Shown here piece after piece: positions 15,948 to 23,851 of a stretch of DNA of 64,000 nt (the stretch's first letter is position 1; each line of letters starts with the position of its first letter). The translations under genes and the position numbers were made by a program. A model generated the notes under the pieces. It was not told where the DNA came from and made no database searches. It saw only the letters and a list, made by a program, of their open reading frames with translations. Origin of the DNA: Elizabethkingia occulta (GTDB taxonomy: Bacteria; Bacteroidota; Bacteroidia; Flavobacteriales; Weeksellaceae); the NCBI RefSeq assembly GCF_002023715.1, contig NZ_MAHX01000021.1:310001-374000 (forward strand), in the 5' to 3' direction.

Positions 15948-18193
15948 TTCCGAAGGAATCTTTCAATCACTTTTACCTGTTCTTCGGTTACGTTGTTTAT
16001 AAGAGCTAAAAGTTCGTTTATACTTTTTAGTTCTGTTAGCCTGCTGATTTTTTCCGGATTAGAAATAAAAGGTACTTCTTTCTCCATAATCTCACGGCGG
16101 CGTTTTTCCAGTAAAGTTTCTATTTGGTCGGAAGGCTCTTTATAATCCTCAAATTCTTTCAGACTTTCCTCTGTAATGCCTTCTACATTTAGTAAAAGCT
16201 GCATTTTGGTAAACTCCAACATAATTTTCTTTCTCCAGTTTTTTAAATCTACTTCAGAGAAAGTATCATTTTTCTGTGCATACATGGAAAGTGATGCAAT
16301 ATAAGCAGTAAGAAGATGACTTGTGTTGACAAACTGGTGTATACGTTTGATTCTTAAATGCTGCTGGAATTTAGGGTCAGATAACATTCTCTGGAAGTTG
16401 TCCGAGAGATTAGCCAGTGCAATAATGGCATCTTTTCTCGTTTCCTTGAAATCCTGAGTGATATTCACATTTTTTTCAGTAATCATTTCACAGACAATCT
16501 TAAAGTAGGCTTTGTTGCCATTAATAGCATCGATAACATAGGATTTGTTCTGTGTCCTTTCCCATACCGGAAATACAAAATAAGAAACCAAAAAGCTAAT
16601 CGCACCACCAATAAGCGTATCGATAATACGGTCTGCAAAGATTACCTGAAAGTTCCCTGGTGAAAGGAAATTAAAAGACATAAATACATAAATTGTCATA
16701 AAGAAAATGGCCGTCATGTATTTATGTTTAAGAAAAGTATAGCACAATACCATACTAACCAATAGGATAATAAAGAGTATAGTTGTATTACTGATATAGT
16801 ATAAAATAACAAAGCTCAGTGTAGCGCCTGCCAGTGTTCCGCCAAGCCTTAAGAGGTTCCGGGACTTGGTAATACTAAATGCAGGTTTCTGTATTGCCAG
16901 TATCGTAATCAGAATCCAGTAAGAATGCCCAATTTGTACGAATGTAACCAAAGAAACAATATAACCGATAAGCAAGGCTATAGTGATGCGTAGTGCATGC
17001 CGGAAGTGGGCTGATTTTAAGGACAAGTTAAATTTAAGCAGCTTTAGATTGATCTTTTCAGTTTTAGGAGCAAATTTTTCAAAGTCCAGACCGAAAGATA
17101 AACTTTTGGCAAGCTTCTCATCGTAACCTGATGCACGATAAACAGTTTTCACCTTTTTGGTAATTTCACTAAGGTTCATCAGGATCTGACGAAGCATCAT
17201 AAAGTCCTGGAAGTTCTCATGATTCATCTCCGTATTACGAAGGTCATAATACAGTTGGTAGCACTTCATCAGTTCCTTATCGAGGTTGGCAATAGGAAAA
17301 GCTTTCTGATTGGCCTGTACTGCAATACCGATATTGATAAGTTCGGATGAAATAATCTCAATATAACGATGAATAGAAGGGAGAATATTTTTATCATCAA
17401 ATTTCTCATGCATGGTTTTATAATCCTGCTGAGAAGTAAGAATTTGTTCGAAAAGATCTATACTTTCCAGGAACATTAGCATAATAATACGGCTGGTAGT
17501 CGTAGATTCGTTAACGTATGTTCTGGTGGTAAAAAGTATTTCACGCAGATCCTCGTGATGTTCTTTCAGTTTAATCTGTGAAGACATCATTTCGTGGAAA
17601 AGAGCGTCAAAATCAGGTTTTGTTCTGTAGAATTTAGATTTGATCCGGATAAAATTTCCAAGCTCTATAAAGTTTTCTCCCAGAATCTGTTTAACCAATA
17701 TATAGGGCTGAATCTTAGACAGTATAAAAAAGAGAAGAAAAGCCCATAAACCGCCTAAAGTAAGTGTGATAGAAGTTTGGATAACCTTTCCGCCGCCAAA
17801 GTGCCCGTCGATAAGAATTGCAAATACCACAAGGGTTAATGATCCCATTGCGGAAAGTCGGGTACCATAAATACCGATAAGAGAAAAGAACATTCCGAAA
17901 AGAATAATCTCTGCAGCTACAATAATGGGGTATTGGTAGGTAAGTCCAATGGCCAGAGACACAATGAAAAAACAAATAATCCCAATGATAAAAGTATTCC
18001 GACGTCTTACGAAAGGGCCGGGTTGGTCCATGTTTGTCATAAGCATAGTACCAAGAGGAAAAGCAAAGTATTCTGCCAGAATACCGAAATAGGCCATAAT
18101 AATGCAGGGAACTACAACTGCAAAGGTCATTCTAAGCCCATAATAAATATACTGGCTGGTCATGAATTTTTTCAATTCGGCGATTCGGTTCAT
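15884..18193 (-). CDS. FUSC family inner-membrane protein (YccS/YhfK-like)
   Basis: A 769-residue protein with two blocks of transmembrane helices (residues ~20-175 and ~400-530), each followed by a long cytoplasmic helical region, the arrangement of YccS/YhfK and the fusaric-acid-resistance (FUSC) family. SYWILITILAIQKPAFS and LRLGGTLAGATLSFVILY in the second block are typical. These proteins are proposed efflux or envelope transporters, with little direct evidence on substrate. The end of the gene overlaps the convergent phosphopantetheinyl transferase gene by 64 bases; both frames appear intact. Confidence 0.9.
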   Translation of the reverse strand: MNRIAELKKFMTSQYIYYGLRMTFAVVVPCIIMAYFGILAEYFAFPLGTMLMTNMDQPGPFVRRRNTFIIGIICFFIVSLAIGLTYQYPIIVAAEIILFGMFFSLIGIYGTRLSAMGSLTLVVFAILIDGHFGGGKVIQTSITLTLGGLWAFLLFFILSKIQPYILVKQILGENFIELGNFIRIKSKFYRTKPDFDALFHEMMSSQIKLKEHHEDLREILFTTRTYVNESTTTSRIIMLMFLESIDLFEQILTSQQDYKTMHEKFDDKNILPSIHRYIEIISSELINIGIAVQANQKAFPIANLDKELMKCYQLYYDLRNTEMNHENFQDFMMLRQILMNLSEITKKVKTVYRASGYDEKLAKSLSFGLDFEKFAPKTEKINLKLLKFNLSLKSAHFRHALRITIALLIGYIVSLVTFVQIGHSYWILITILAIQKPAFSITKSRNLLRLGGTLAGATLSFVILYYISNTTILFIILLVSMVLCYTFLKHKYMTAIFFMTIYVFMSFNFLSPGNFQVIFADRIIDTLIGGAISFLVSYFVFPVWERTQNKSYVIDAINGNKAYFKIVCEMITEKNVNITQDFKETRKDAIIALANLSDNFQRMLSDPKFQQHLRIKRIHQFVNTSHLLTAYIASLSMYAQKNDTFSEVDLKNWRKKIMLEFTKMQLLLNVEGITEESLKEFEDYKEPSDQIETLLEKRRREIMEKEVPFISNPEKISRLTELKSINELLALINNVTEEQVKVIERFLRNQDSTTMEKKKSSNLFSWAQK

Positions 18194-18280
18194 TTTGCAA
18201 ATTTAGCAAAGCTAATACAAGAATGAAAGCCTTTATAGTGGGGAAATATGATTTTTTTGTTAAATCAATATTAATTGAGT

Positions 18281-18646
18281 TTACTGTTTTTTAACTAAGT
18301 CTTTATGCTCATTGCCCCATTTGCCTAATTCAGTTATGATGTTGTGAAGTTTATAACCTATTGGAGTCAGTTCGTATTCTACTCGGGCAGGCACTTCTGC
18401 ATATACAAACTTTTGGATTATTTTATGTTCTATCAGCTTTTTCAGTTCTAGTGCCAGCATCCTTTCTGTAATATTGGGGAGACATTGCTTTAGTTCGCTA
18501 AAACGCAGTTTTCCGTTGATAAGGTAACAGCAAATTGCAAGAGTCCACTGGCCACCAATTATATTAACAGCATATACCTCATGACACTCTTCGGTTAAGG
18601 CTTTTTTATTGGCAAAATTTGTTGAAGTGTCTTTAATTTTTGTCAT
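18281..18646 (-). CDS. HxlR family transcriptional regulator
   Basis: A 121-residue winged-helix regulator. EVYAVNIIGGQWTLAICCYLINGKLRFSELK, ITERMLALELKKLIE and VEYELTPIGYKL are the three signature segments of HxlR proteins, including the invariant Trp in the GGxW element. It is divergent from the NAD(P)H-dependent oxidoreductase at 18743 with a 96-base shared region, and HxlR regulators usually control the adjacent oxidoreductase in response to electrophiles. The cysteines in CHEV and ICCY could serve as sensors, but this is speculation. Confidence 0.9.
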   Translation of the reverse strand: MTKIKDTSTNFANKKALTEECHEVYAVNIIGGQWTLAICCYLINGKLRFSELKQCLPNITERMLALELKKLIEHKIIQKFVYAEVPARVEYELTPIGYKLHNIITELGKWGNEHKDLVKKQ

Positions 18647-18710
18647 TAGTTAAATTTTTTATAGGACCTTACAATGGGGTGCAATATAGGAAATTAAGGG
18701 TTTTTGTAAA

Positions 18711-18718
18711 TACTTTTG
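18711..18718 (+). promoter_or_regulatory. Candidate -7 element TACTTTTG for the oxidoreductase gene
   Basis: TACTTTTG matches TAnnTTTG and ends 24 bases before the ATG at 18743. A -33 partner at the usual distance is not evident. Confidence 0.4.
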
Positions 18719-18742
18719 TCCAATATAATTTTAGTTTTTAAT

Positions 18743-19285
18743 ATGAAAAAAGAAGGGAAAATATTAATTATTCTGGTGCATCCTGATCTTGAAAAATCAG
18801 TGATTAATAAACGCTGGATAGAAGAATTACAAAAATATCCGAATCAATATTATATACATGATCTATATGCGGCTTATCCGGATGAGAAGCTAAATATTGA
18901 AAAAGAACAGCTTCTAATAGAGGCTTATGATACAATTGTTTTTCAGTTTCCGTTTTACTGGTTTAGTGCCCCGCCCTTATTAAAGAAATGGTTGGATGAA
19001 GTATTGTTATATGGTTGGGCTTATGGCAGTAAGAGTGGGTATAAATTTGCAGAGAAAAAAGTCTCCTTGGCAATCAGTGTAGGAATTGATGAAGAAGAAT
19101 ATTCTAAAGCCGGTATCTACAATTATACACTTAAGGAACTGACAACACCCTTTGAACTTACTTTTAAATACATTAAAGCAGATTACAAACCTTTATTTGC
19201 ATATTATGGTATTGAACGGAATGTGTCATCGGAATGGATTGAGAAAAGTATTCCGGCTTATATTAAATTTTTGGAAAAAATGTAG
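18743..19285 (+). CDS. NAD(P)H-dependent oxidoreductase (flavodoxin-fold quinone reductase)
   Basis: A 180-residue flavodoxin-like fold protein of the NAD(P)H dehydrogenase (quinone)/KefF family. It begins GKILIILVHPDLEKSVINK, followed by IVFQFPFYWFSAPPLLKKWLDEVL, the FMN-binding and catalytic loop signature, and a WAYG motif. It would reduce quinones or azo compounds in the cytoplasm with FMN. A TTG at 18716 is in frame but ATG 18743 starts just before the first beta strand. The divergent HxlR regulator is its probable controller. Confidence 0.9.
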   Translation: MKKEGKILIILVHPDLEKSVINKRWIEELQKYPNQYYIHDLYAAYPDEKLNIEKEQLLIEAYDTIVFQFPFYWFSAPPLLKKWLDEVLLYGWAYGSKSGYKFAEKKVSLAISVGIDEEEYSKAGIYNYTLKELTTPFELTFKYIKADYKPLFAYYGIERNVSSEWIEKSIPAYIKFLEKM

Positions 19286-19339
19286 ACCTGTAATAGGAAT
19301 ACTTTCATTTTGATTGCTATATATTTTATTTCTTTTTTA

Positions 19340-19347
19340 TAATTTTG
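19340..19347 (+). promoter_or_regulatory. Candidate -7 element TAATTTTG immediately before murF
   Basis: TAATTTTG matches TAnnTTTG and ends only five bases before the murF ATG at 19353; a TTG at 19314-19316 gives a 23-base spacer. If used, transcription would begin at or next to the start codon. Confidence 0.45.
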
Positions 19348-19352
19348 GAGTC

Positions 19353-20624
19353 ATGAATACTGAACAGTTATACGCTATTTATAAAACTTGTAATAAGGTT
19401 GTAATAGATTCCAGAAAGATTGAAAAGGGAGATTTATTTTTCGCTTTTTCAGGTGAAAGTTTTGATGCTGCAACACAGGCTGAGGAGGCAATAAATAAAG
19501 GTGCTATAGCTGTAATAATTGAGAATCCTGATTTTAATAACCCGGAAAACAATATTTTCTGCTTTCCGTCTACACTTCAAACATTACAGGATTTAGCAAA
19601 AGAACACCGTAAGCACTTGCAGATTCCAATTATTGGACTAACGGGGAGTAATGGTAAAACAACAACAAAAGAACTTATTCACGCTGTCTTGGTGCAAAAA
19701 TACAGTGTTCAGTATACACAGGGAAACCTGAACAATCATATAGGAGTTCCGCTAACGATTTTATCTATTCAGCCAGGGCATGAAATGGCTGTAGTAGAAA
19801 TGGGTGCGAACCATCAGAAAGAAATTGAATTACTTTGCAGCATTGCTCAGCCGGATTATGGTTATATCACCAACTTTGGTAAAGCTCATTTAGAAGGCTT
19901 TGGAGGTTTTGAAGGCGTTATTAAAGGGAAATCGGAACTATATGACTATCTAAAAGCCAACGATAAAACTATTCTGGTTAATCAGGCAGATGCTATACAG
20001 GAAGAAAAAACAGCTGCTTACAGTAAAAAAATAACTTTTGGTACTGATGTTTCCAATTACCAGTTTCAGATATTTACAGAGAACAACAGGATTGGTATTC
20101 TGTTTAATGATCAGAAAGCGCTTTCTCAATTAACAGGTGAGTATAACTTCAATAATATTTGTGCTGCAATTTCTTTGGGTAAATATTTCGGAGTAGAAGA
20201 TGCTGATATAAAAATCGCTATAGAGAGTTATACACCAACCAATATGCGCTCTCAGATTGTGGAAAGAGATGGGAAGACTCTGGTATTGGATACCTACAAT
20301 GCCAATCCAAGCAGTATGGAAGTTTCCCTTAAAAATTTCAGCCAGTATAAAGGATCCAAAACTATTATTATAGGAGATATGCTGGAGCTTGGAGATGAAA
20401 GCAGGGGAGAACACGAAAGAATTCTGGCGCTGGCAGAAAGCTTAAATTTTGATAATATTATTACCGTTGGTCCTAAGTTCAAAGAAGTCAACGTTTCTGA
20501 ATTGGCTTTTGAAAGCACAGCTCTTACCGGTGACTATCTGAAACAAAATCCTGTTGCAACAGAGAATATTTTGCTAAAAGGTTCCCGGGGTATTGCTTTG
20601 GAAAAGCTGATTGATTTATTGTAA
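19353..20624 (+). CDS. murF: UDP-N-acetylmuramoyl-tripeptide--D-alanyl-D-alanine ligase
   Basis: A 423-residue Mur ligase that adds D-Ala-D-Ala to the UDP-MurNAc tripeptide using ATP, the last cytoplasmic step of the peptidoglycan precursor. The N-terminal substrate domain contains VIDSRKIEKGDLFFAFSGE; the ATP loop is GLTGSNGKTTTKE; TQGNLNNHIGVP and VVEMGANHQKEIE follow; and LVLDTYNANPSSME is the MurF-type C-terminal motif. The frame is open 13 codons upstream, but ATG 19353 matches the family N terminus and is preceded by GGAG. No other mur gene lies nearby. Confidence 0.96.
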   Translation: MNTEQLYAIYKTCNKVVIDSRKIEKGDLFFAFSGESFDAATQAEEAINKGAIAVIIENPDFNNPENNIFCFPSTLQTLQDLAKEHRKHLQIPIIGLTGSNGKTTTKELIHAVLVQKYSVQYTQGNLNNHIGVPLTILSIQPGHEMAVVEMGANHQKEIELLCSIAQPDYGYITNFGKAHLEGFGGFEGVIKGKSELYDYLKANDKTILVNQADAIQEEKTAAYSKKITFGTDVSNYQFQIFTENNRIGILFNDQKALSQLTGEYNFNNICAAISLGKYFGVEDADIKIAIESYTPTNMRSQIVERDGKTLVLDTYNANPSSMEVSLKNFSQYKGSKTIIIGDMLELGDESRGEHERILALAESLNFDNIITVGPKFKEVNVSELAFESTALTGDYLKQNPVATENILLKGSRGIALEKLIDLL

Positions 20625-20631
20625 GCTAAAT

Positions 20632-20978
20632 TTAATAATCACTTGTATTTTTAAGGTTTATGATTAAAATTGAACCCGAAACATTAATAGAGTAAAGAAT
20701 AGCTAACGGAAAATCTGTACACCGAAAGCCTGCTATATAAAATGTAATGAAAACTAAAAGAACTGAGATTGGAATAATCACAGTTTTTTTATTTGTCCAT
20801 TTTTTTATGAGAATTGCTAAAATTAGCATGGCAGGAACTGAAAAAAGAAGTCCACATGCAGAGACAAACAGTAAATTGAACCATTATATATCTGGATAAA
20901 AAGAGCAGGCAGAATATTTGATATCACCCATACTTTCAATAATGATTTTAGTATGGAAGAATTGTAACTAATACTCAT
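20632..20978 (-). pseudogene. Frameshifted small membrane protein gene
   Basis: On the minus strand an ATG at 20976-20978 opens MSISYNSSILKSLLKVW and continues hydrophobically through SNILPALFIQIYN, then becomes unlikely sequence and stops. A second frame, open from about 20883, reads WFNLLFVSACGLLFSVPAM and runs as a three-helix-like protein to a TAA at 20632-20634. The total length is 347 bases, one short of a multiple of three, so a single-base deletion near 20883-20890 would explain both halves; the intact product would be about 115 residues with three or four helices. A sequencing error is the alternative. Family not recognised. Confidence 0.55.
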
Positions 20979-21001
20979 TGCCCTTTATTTATTACTTATG
21001 G

Positions 21002-21607
21002 CTATTCCAAATCCAGCGCTTCATCCAATATCAGGCGTATATTCTGGAATGTATTGGGAAAAACTTCTGTTTTAATCTCACTTTGAGGTTTCCATTCCGC
21101 TTTGGTAATACCTTCAATTTCCTGTGGCAATGGTTGTTGATTGCTATGGTGGCGCATTTTGTACCAATGTGTAATCTTTAGAACCTTGCTGCCATCTCTT
21201 TCTGTGTACATGTGATAAGTAGAACTCAGGAATTCTTCCAGAGAAAGATCCGTGATAGAACATTCCTCTTCAACCTCTCTCAGAGCAGTTAAATCTTTAG
21301 ATTCTCCTTTTTCCATTTTTCCTTTCGGAAGATCCCATCTGGACATGCGGTAGATAAAAAGAACTTCATCTTTTGTGTTCAGTACAACACCACCGGCAGC
21401 TTCGATGTTTCTGAATGAGGCAGAAAAAGTATTCCAAACCTCTTCTACATTTTCAGCATAAATATTGACAGAAGGAGTTGAAGTGTTCTCTAATAGGTCT
21501 ATAGCAATACTAAATGTATTAACATCCACAAATTCTAAATTTTTATCAATTTGCTGAATAGCATTTGTGAAGGATAATTTTCGTTCATTGATAAAAACTT
21601 TATACAT
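21002..21607 (-). CDS. NUDIX hydrolase
   Basis: A 201-residue NUDIX protein that hydrolyses nucleoside-diphosphate-linked compounds. The Nudix box is GKMEKGESKDLTALREVEEECSI, shown here only in its key parts: G, E six residues later, REVEEE; the usual Gly near the box end is Ser. The ~85-residue N-terminal extension (MYKVFINERKLSF) is a separate small domain. The C-terminal region contains EIEGITKAEWK. It is divergent from the SRPBCC-like gene at 21647 with only 39 bases between starts. Substrate unknown. Confidence 0.9.
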   Translation of the reverse strand: MYKVFINERKLSFTNAIQQIDKNLEFVDVNTFSIAIDLLENTSTPSVNIYAENVEEVWNTFSASFRNIEAAGGVVLNTKDEVLFIYRMSRWDLPKGKMEKGESKDLTALREVEEECSITDLSLEEFLSSTYHMYTERDGSKVLKITHWYKMRHHSNQQPLPQEIEGITKAEWKPQSEIKTEVFPNTFQNIRLILDEALDLE

Positions 21608-21646
21608 TTGTTAGGGTTTATAATTAAGTACAAAAATATAAAAATA

Positions 21647-22033
21647 ATGAATTTAGAAGGTAGAAAAGTTGTCGTAAATAAATCGGTTGCTGAATTAAAA
21701 GAAATGCTGCAAAAGCCGGAGGACTATAAAGCGCTAATGCCGGACAGTCTTAAAACTTTTGAAGTAAAAGAAGGTGGCTTTAACTTTGAGTTAAGTGGTC
21801 TTCCTAAGATTGGTCTTAAGATTCAGGAGGTTACAGACCAAGGTGTAGTATTGGCTTCAGCAAGTTCTTCTTTGGATTTTGCATTAAGAGGGGTGATGAA
21901 TCCGGTAAATGATACCCAGACTGAGGTACAATTATTATTCGAAGGAAAATTCAATCCGTTTCTTAAAATGATGGTTGAAAAGCCGCTTCAAAACTTCATC
22001 AACTCATTAACCGACAAGATCGAAAGCTTATAA
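21647..22033 (+). CDS. Small SRPBCC-like protein
   Basis: A 128-residue soluble protein with a START/SRPBCC-like beta pattern: VVVNKSVAELKEMLQKPEDYKALMP, then FELSGLPKIGLKIQEV, then QTEVQLLFEGKFNPFLKMMVEKPLQNFI with a C-terminal long helix. The SRPBCC fold typically binds a hydrophobic ligand. The frame is open 13 codons upstream, but ATG 21647 matches the domain start. It is followed by a terminator at 22059-22088. Function unknown; the family is well known in Flavobacteriia as a small conserved protein. Confidence 0.8.
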   Translation: MNLEGRKVVVNKSVAELKEMLQKPEDYKALMPDSLKTFEVKEGGFNFELSGLPKIGLKIQEVTDQGVVLASASSSLDFALRGVMNPVNDTQTEVQLLFEGKFNPFLKMMVEKPLQNFINSLTDKIESL

Positions 22034-22058
22034 ATATAAATTTTCTATCAGAAAGTAT

Positions 22059-22088
22059 AAACCGGAAGAAGTTTCTTTCGGTTTTTTT
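22059..22088 (+). terminator. Rho-independent terminator after the SRPBCC-like gene
   Basis: AAACCGGAAG and CTTTCGGTTT form a 10-bp stem with one wobble around AAGTTT, followed by a run of T to 22088. Confidence 0.88.
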
Positions 22089-22103
22089 ATTATTTAATAT
22101 CTT

Positions 22104-22134
22104 GCCTTGCCAAGGTTTCAAACCTTGGTAAGGC
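22104..22134. repeat. Palindromic repeat copy C (15-bp arms)
   Basis: GCCTTGCCAAGGTTT (22104-22118) and AAACCTTGGTAAGGC (22120-22134) pair with one G.T wobble around a single C. It starts 16 bases after a complete terminator and has no T run on either side, so termination is not its obvious role. Core shared with copies at 11164 and 40803. Confidence 0.8.
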
Positions 22135-22139
22135 TATTT

Positions 22140-22168
22140 AATCCGAAAAAAGAAGGCTGTTTCGGATT
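22140..22168. repeat. Additional perfect hairpin in the murine-kinase convergent gap
   Basis: AATCCGAAA (22140-22148) and TTTCGGATT (22160-22168) are perfect 9-base complements with an 11-base loop. It is the third hairpin within 110 bases between the SRPBCC-like gene and anmK, and lacks a T run. Confidence 0.55.
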
Positions 22169-22212
22169 ACAAGTCCAAAGCTAAATTTGGGATTTAAAAA
22201 TCAAAGAAAGTA

Positions 22213-23259
22213 CTAAGCAATAATTCCGCTGCTGTGATCTTTTGCAGCTCCTGTTGCAGATGCCAGGACATTGTTTTCACCTAATACTCTTAAAAGCCCC
22301 ATAAAAGCAAATATAAGAGCTTCTTTGAATTCTATAGTCTGTTGGTCCGGAACTATTAGTTGAGTTGGCGTTAGAGCCTGTAAAGACTCTATAAAAAAGT
22401 GATTGTAGGCACCGCCACCAGTAACAAGGATATTTTTGAGTTGTTTCTGGTTTAATACAATCGCGACCTGCTGGGCAGAGTGACGGGTTAATGTGGCTAA
22501 AGCAGTTTCAGTAGAAACATTTTGTAGCAATGGCATAACTTCAGTATTCACCCATTCTATACCCAGTGATTTTGGTGCCGGTTTTTTATAAAATGATAAA
22601 GCATTTAGCTTTTGAAGAAGAACATCATTAATAGTTGTATTTCTGGCAATATCCCCATTTCGGTCATATTCCTGTCCTAGTTTGCTGCACAAAGTATTTA
22701 GAACAACATTAAGCGGAGAAATATCAAATGCTATTCTCTTACCCGCTTCATTGTAAGAAATATTGGTGAATCCACCTAAATTCAGACAGGCAGAATATTT
22801 TGAAAATAATAAATGATCACCAATAGGTACTAATGGAGCACCATTTCCACCCATCAGAACATCCTGAGAACGAAAATCGTATACAGTGGTTATATTGGTG
22901 AGATATTTTATGAGCCTTGCATCACCAATCTGAAGAGTAAAATGTCGCTGTGGTTGATGAAAAACAGTATGCCCGTGGGATGCAATTATATCCAGCTTCT
23001 CTACTTTATGTTCCAGGATAAAGCTTTGTGCACACTCGGCTAAATAGGAGCCGTATTCAGAATGTAATGCTAAAAGATCTTCTGATGATAATTCTACAGC
23101 AGATCTTAACTTTTCTTTCCATACAGAAGAGTAGGGTAATGTACGGCCTTTGAGTATTTTGAAATCCCACTGCAGTTTTTTAGTAAACTGAACATAGCAG
23201 ATGTCCAGTCCGTCCAGACTGGTCCCGGACATAAGACCTATGCAGTGATAATCCCTCAT
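22213..23259 (-). CDS. anmK: Anhydro-N-acetylmuramic acid kinase
   Basis: A 348-residue sugar kinase that phosphorylates and opens 1,6-anhydro-MurNAc released during peptidoglycan turnover, giving MurNAc-6-phosphate. The ATP-binding start is GLMSGTSLDGLD; then SHGHTVFHQP, LQIGDARLI and GGNGAPLVP; LNLGGFTNIS and DISPLNVV are also diagnostic; GGGAYNHFF closes the ATP site. The start directly follows the lptC stop, so it is the third gene of an OM protein-lptC-anmK operon. Recycling genes murQ/nagZ are not in the window. Confidence 0.96.
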   Translation of the reverse strand: MRDYHCIGLMSGTSLDGLDICYVQFTKKLQWDFKILKGRTLPYSSVWKEKLRSAVELSSEDLLALHSEYGSYLAECAQSFILEHKVEKLDIIASHGHTVFHQPQRHFTLQIGDARLIKYLTNITTVYDFRSQDVLMGGNGAPLVPIGDHLLFSKYSACLNLGGFTNISYNEAGKRIAFDISPLNVVLNTLCSKLGQEYDRNGDIARNTTINDVLLQKLNALSFYKKPAPKSLGIEWVNTEVMPLLQNVSTETALATLTRHSAQQVAIVLNQKQLKNILVTGGGAYNHFFIESLQALTPTQLIVPDQQTIEFKEALIFAFMGLLRVLGENNVLASATGAAKDHSSGIIA

Positions 23260-23850
23260 TTATTTTTTCATATCCGGCATTGTTTCGGAGTTTGCTTCTC
23301 CAAAGCTGCTGTATAGACTGTATTGACTAAAGTCATCTTTAGCTTTCATACCGTGAGAACCAATCAATATATTTCCTTCTTTATCGGTAATAAATACTGT
23401 ATCTTTAGTATACATTTTTTTATTTTTCTTATCCCAGTAGATACTCTGCATTTTGAAAGTCTGACCTTCCGGATTAATAATTTTCACATCGCCTTTTGCA
23501 ATATAAAAATCTTTTTTCTCAATCATTTTGGCATATTTCGCCCAGAGTTTACCCGGAGTTTTAGGATTCTTCTGGTCGATAAATTCTATATAAAGACCTT
23601 TCCGGGTTTCTACATACGGCGTATCCAGATACTCGTACTTTTCAATAAGCGGAGCATTGAACCTCATAGAAATACGCCCGGAATCACGCTGAATAATTTT
23701 AGCGTTATAAAAAACCTGAGATGGGAAATTAGTTTTCTTTTTTCCGCCTGCTTTGCTCTGGTCCTCCTCACAAGATACAAGCAGAAAAAAAATAGCCAAA
23801 GGAAATACTCCGGCTAATTTTTTAAAAGATATCTTATGTAAGATGTTCAT
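23260..23850 (-). CDS. lptC: LPS export protein LptC (lipoprotein form)
   Basis: A 196-residue protein with a lipoprotein leader ending LLVSC at Cys27, unlike the transmembrane-anchored enterobacterial LptC. The mature part has the LptC/OstA beta-jellyroll pattern: NAKIIQRDSGRISMRFNAP, VKIINPEGQTFKMQSIYWD and KDTVFITDKEGNILIG. LptC bridges the inner-membrane LptBFG extractor and LptA in lipopolysaccharide export. The frame is open 37 codons upstream, but ATG 23850 begins the leader and follows the upstream gene by one base. Co-transcribed with anmK. Confidence 0.9.
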   Translation of the reverse strand: MNILHKISFKKLAGVFPLAIFFLLVSCEEDQSKAGGKKKTNFPSQVFYNAKIIQRDSGRISMRFNAPLIEKYEYLDTPYVETRKGLYIEFIDQKNPKTPGKLWAKYAKMIEKKDFYIAKGDVKIINPEGQTFKMQSIYWDKKNKKMYTKDTVFITDKEGNILIGSHGMKAKDDFSQYSLYSSFGEANSETMPDMKK

Positions 23851-23851
23851 C

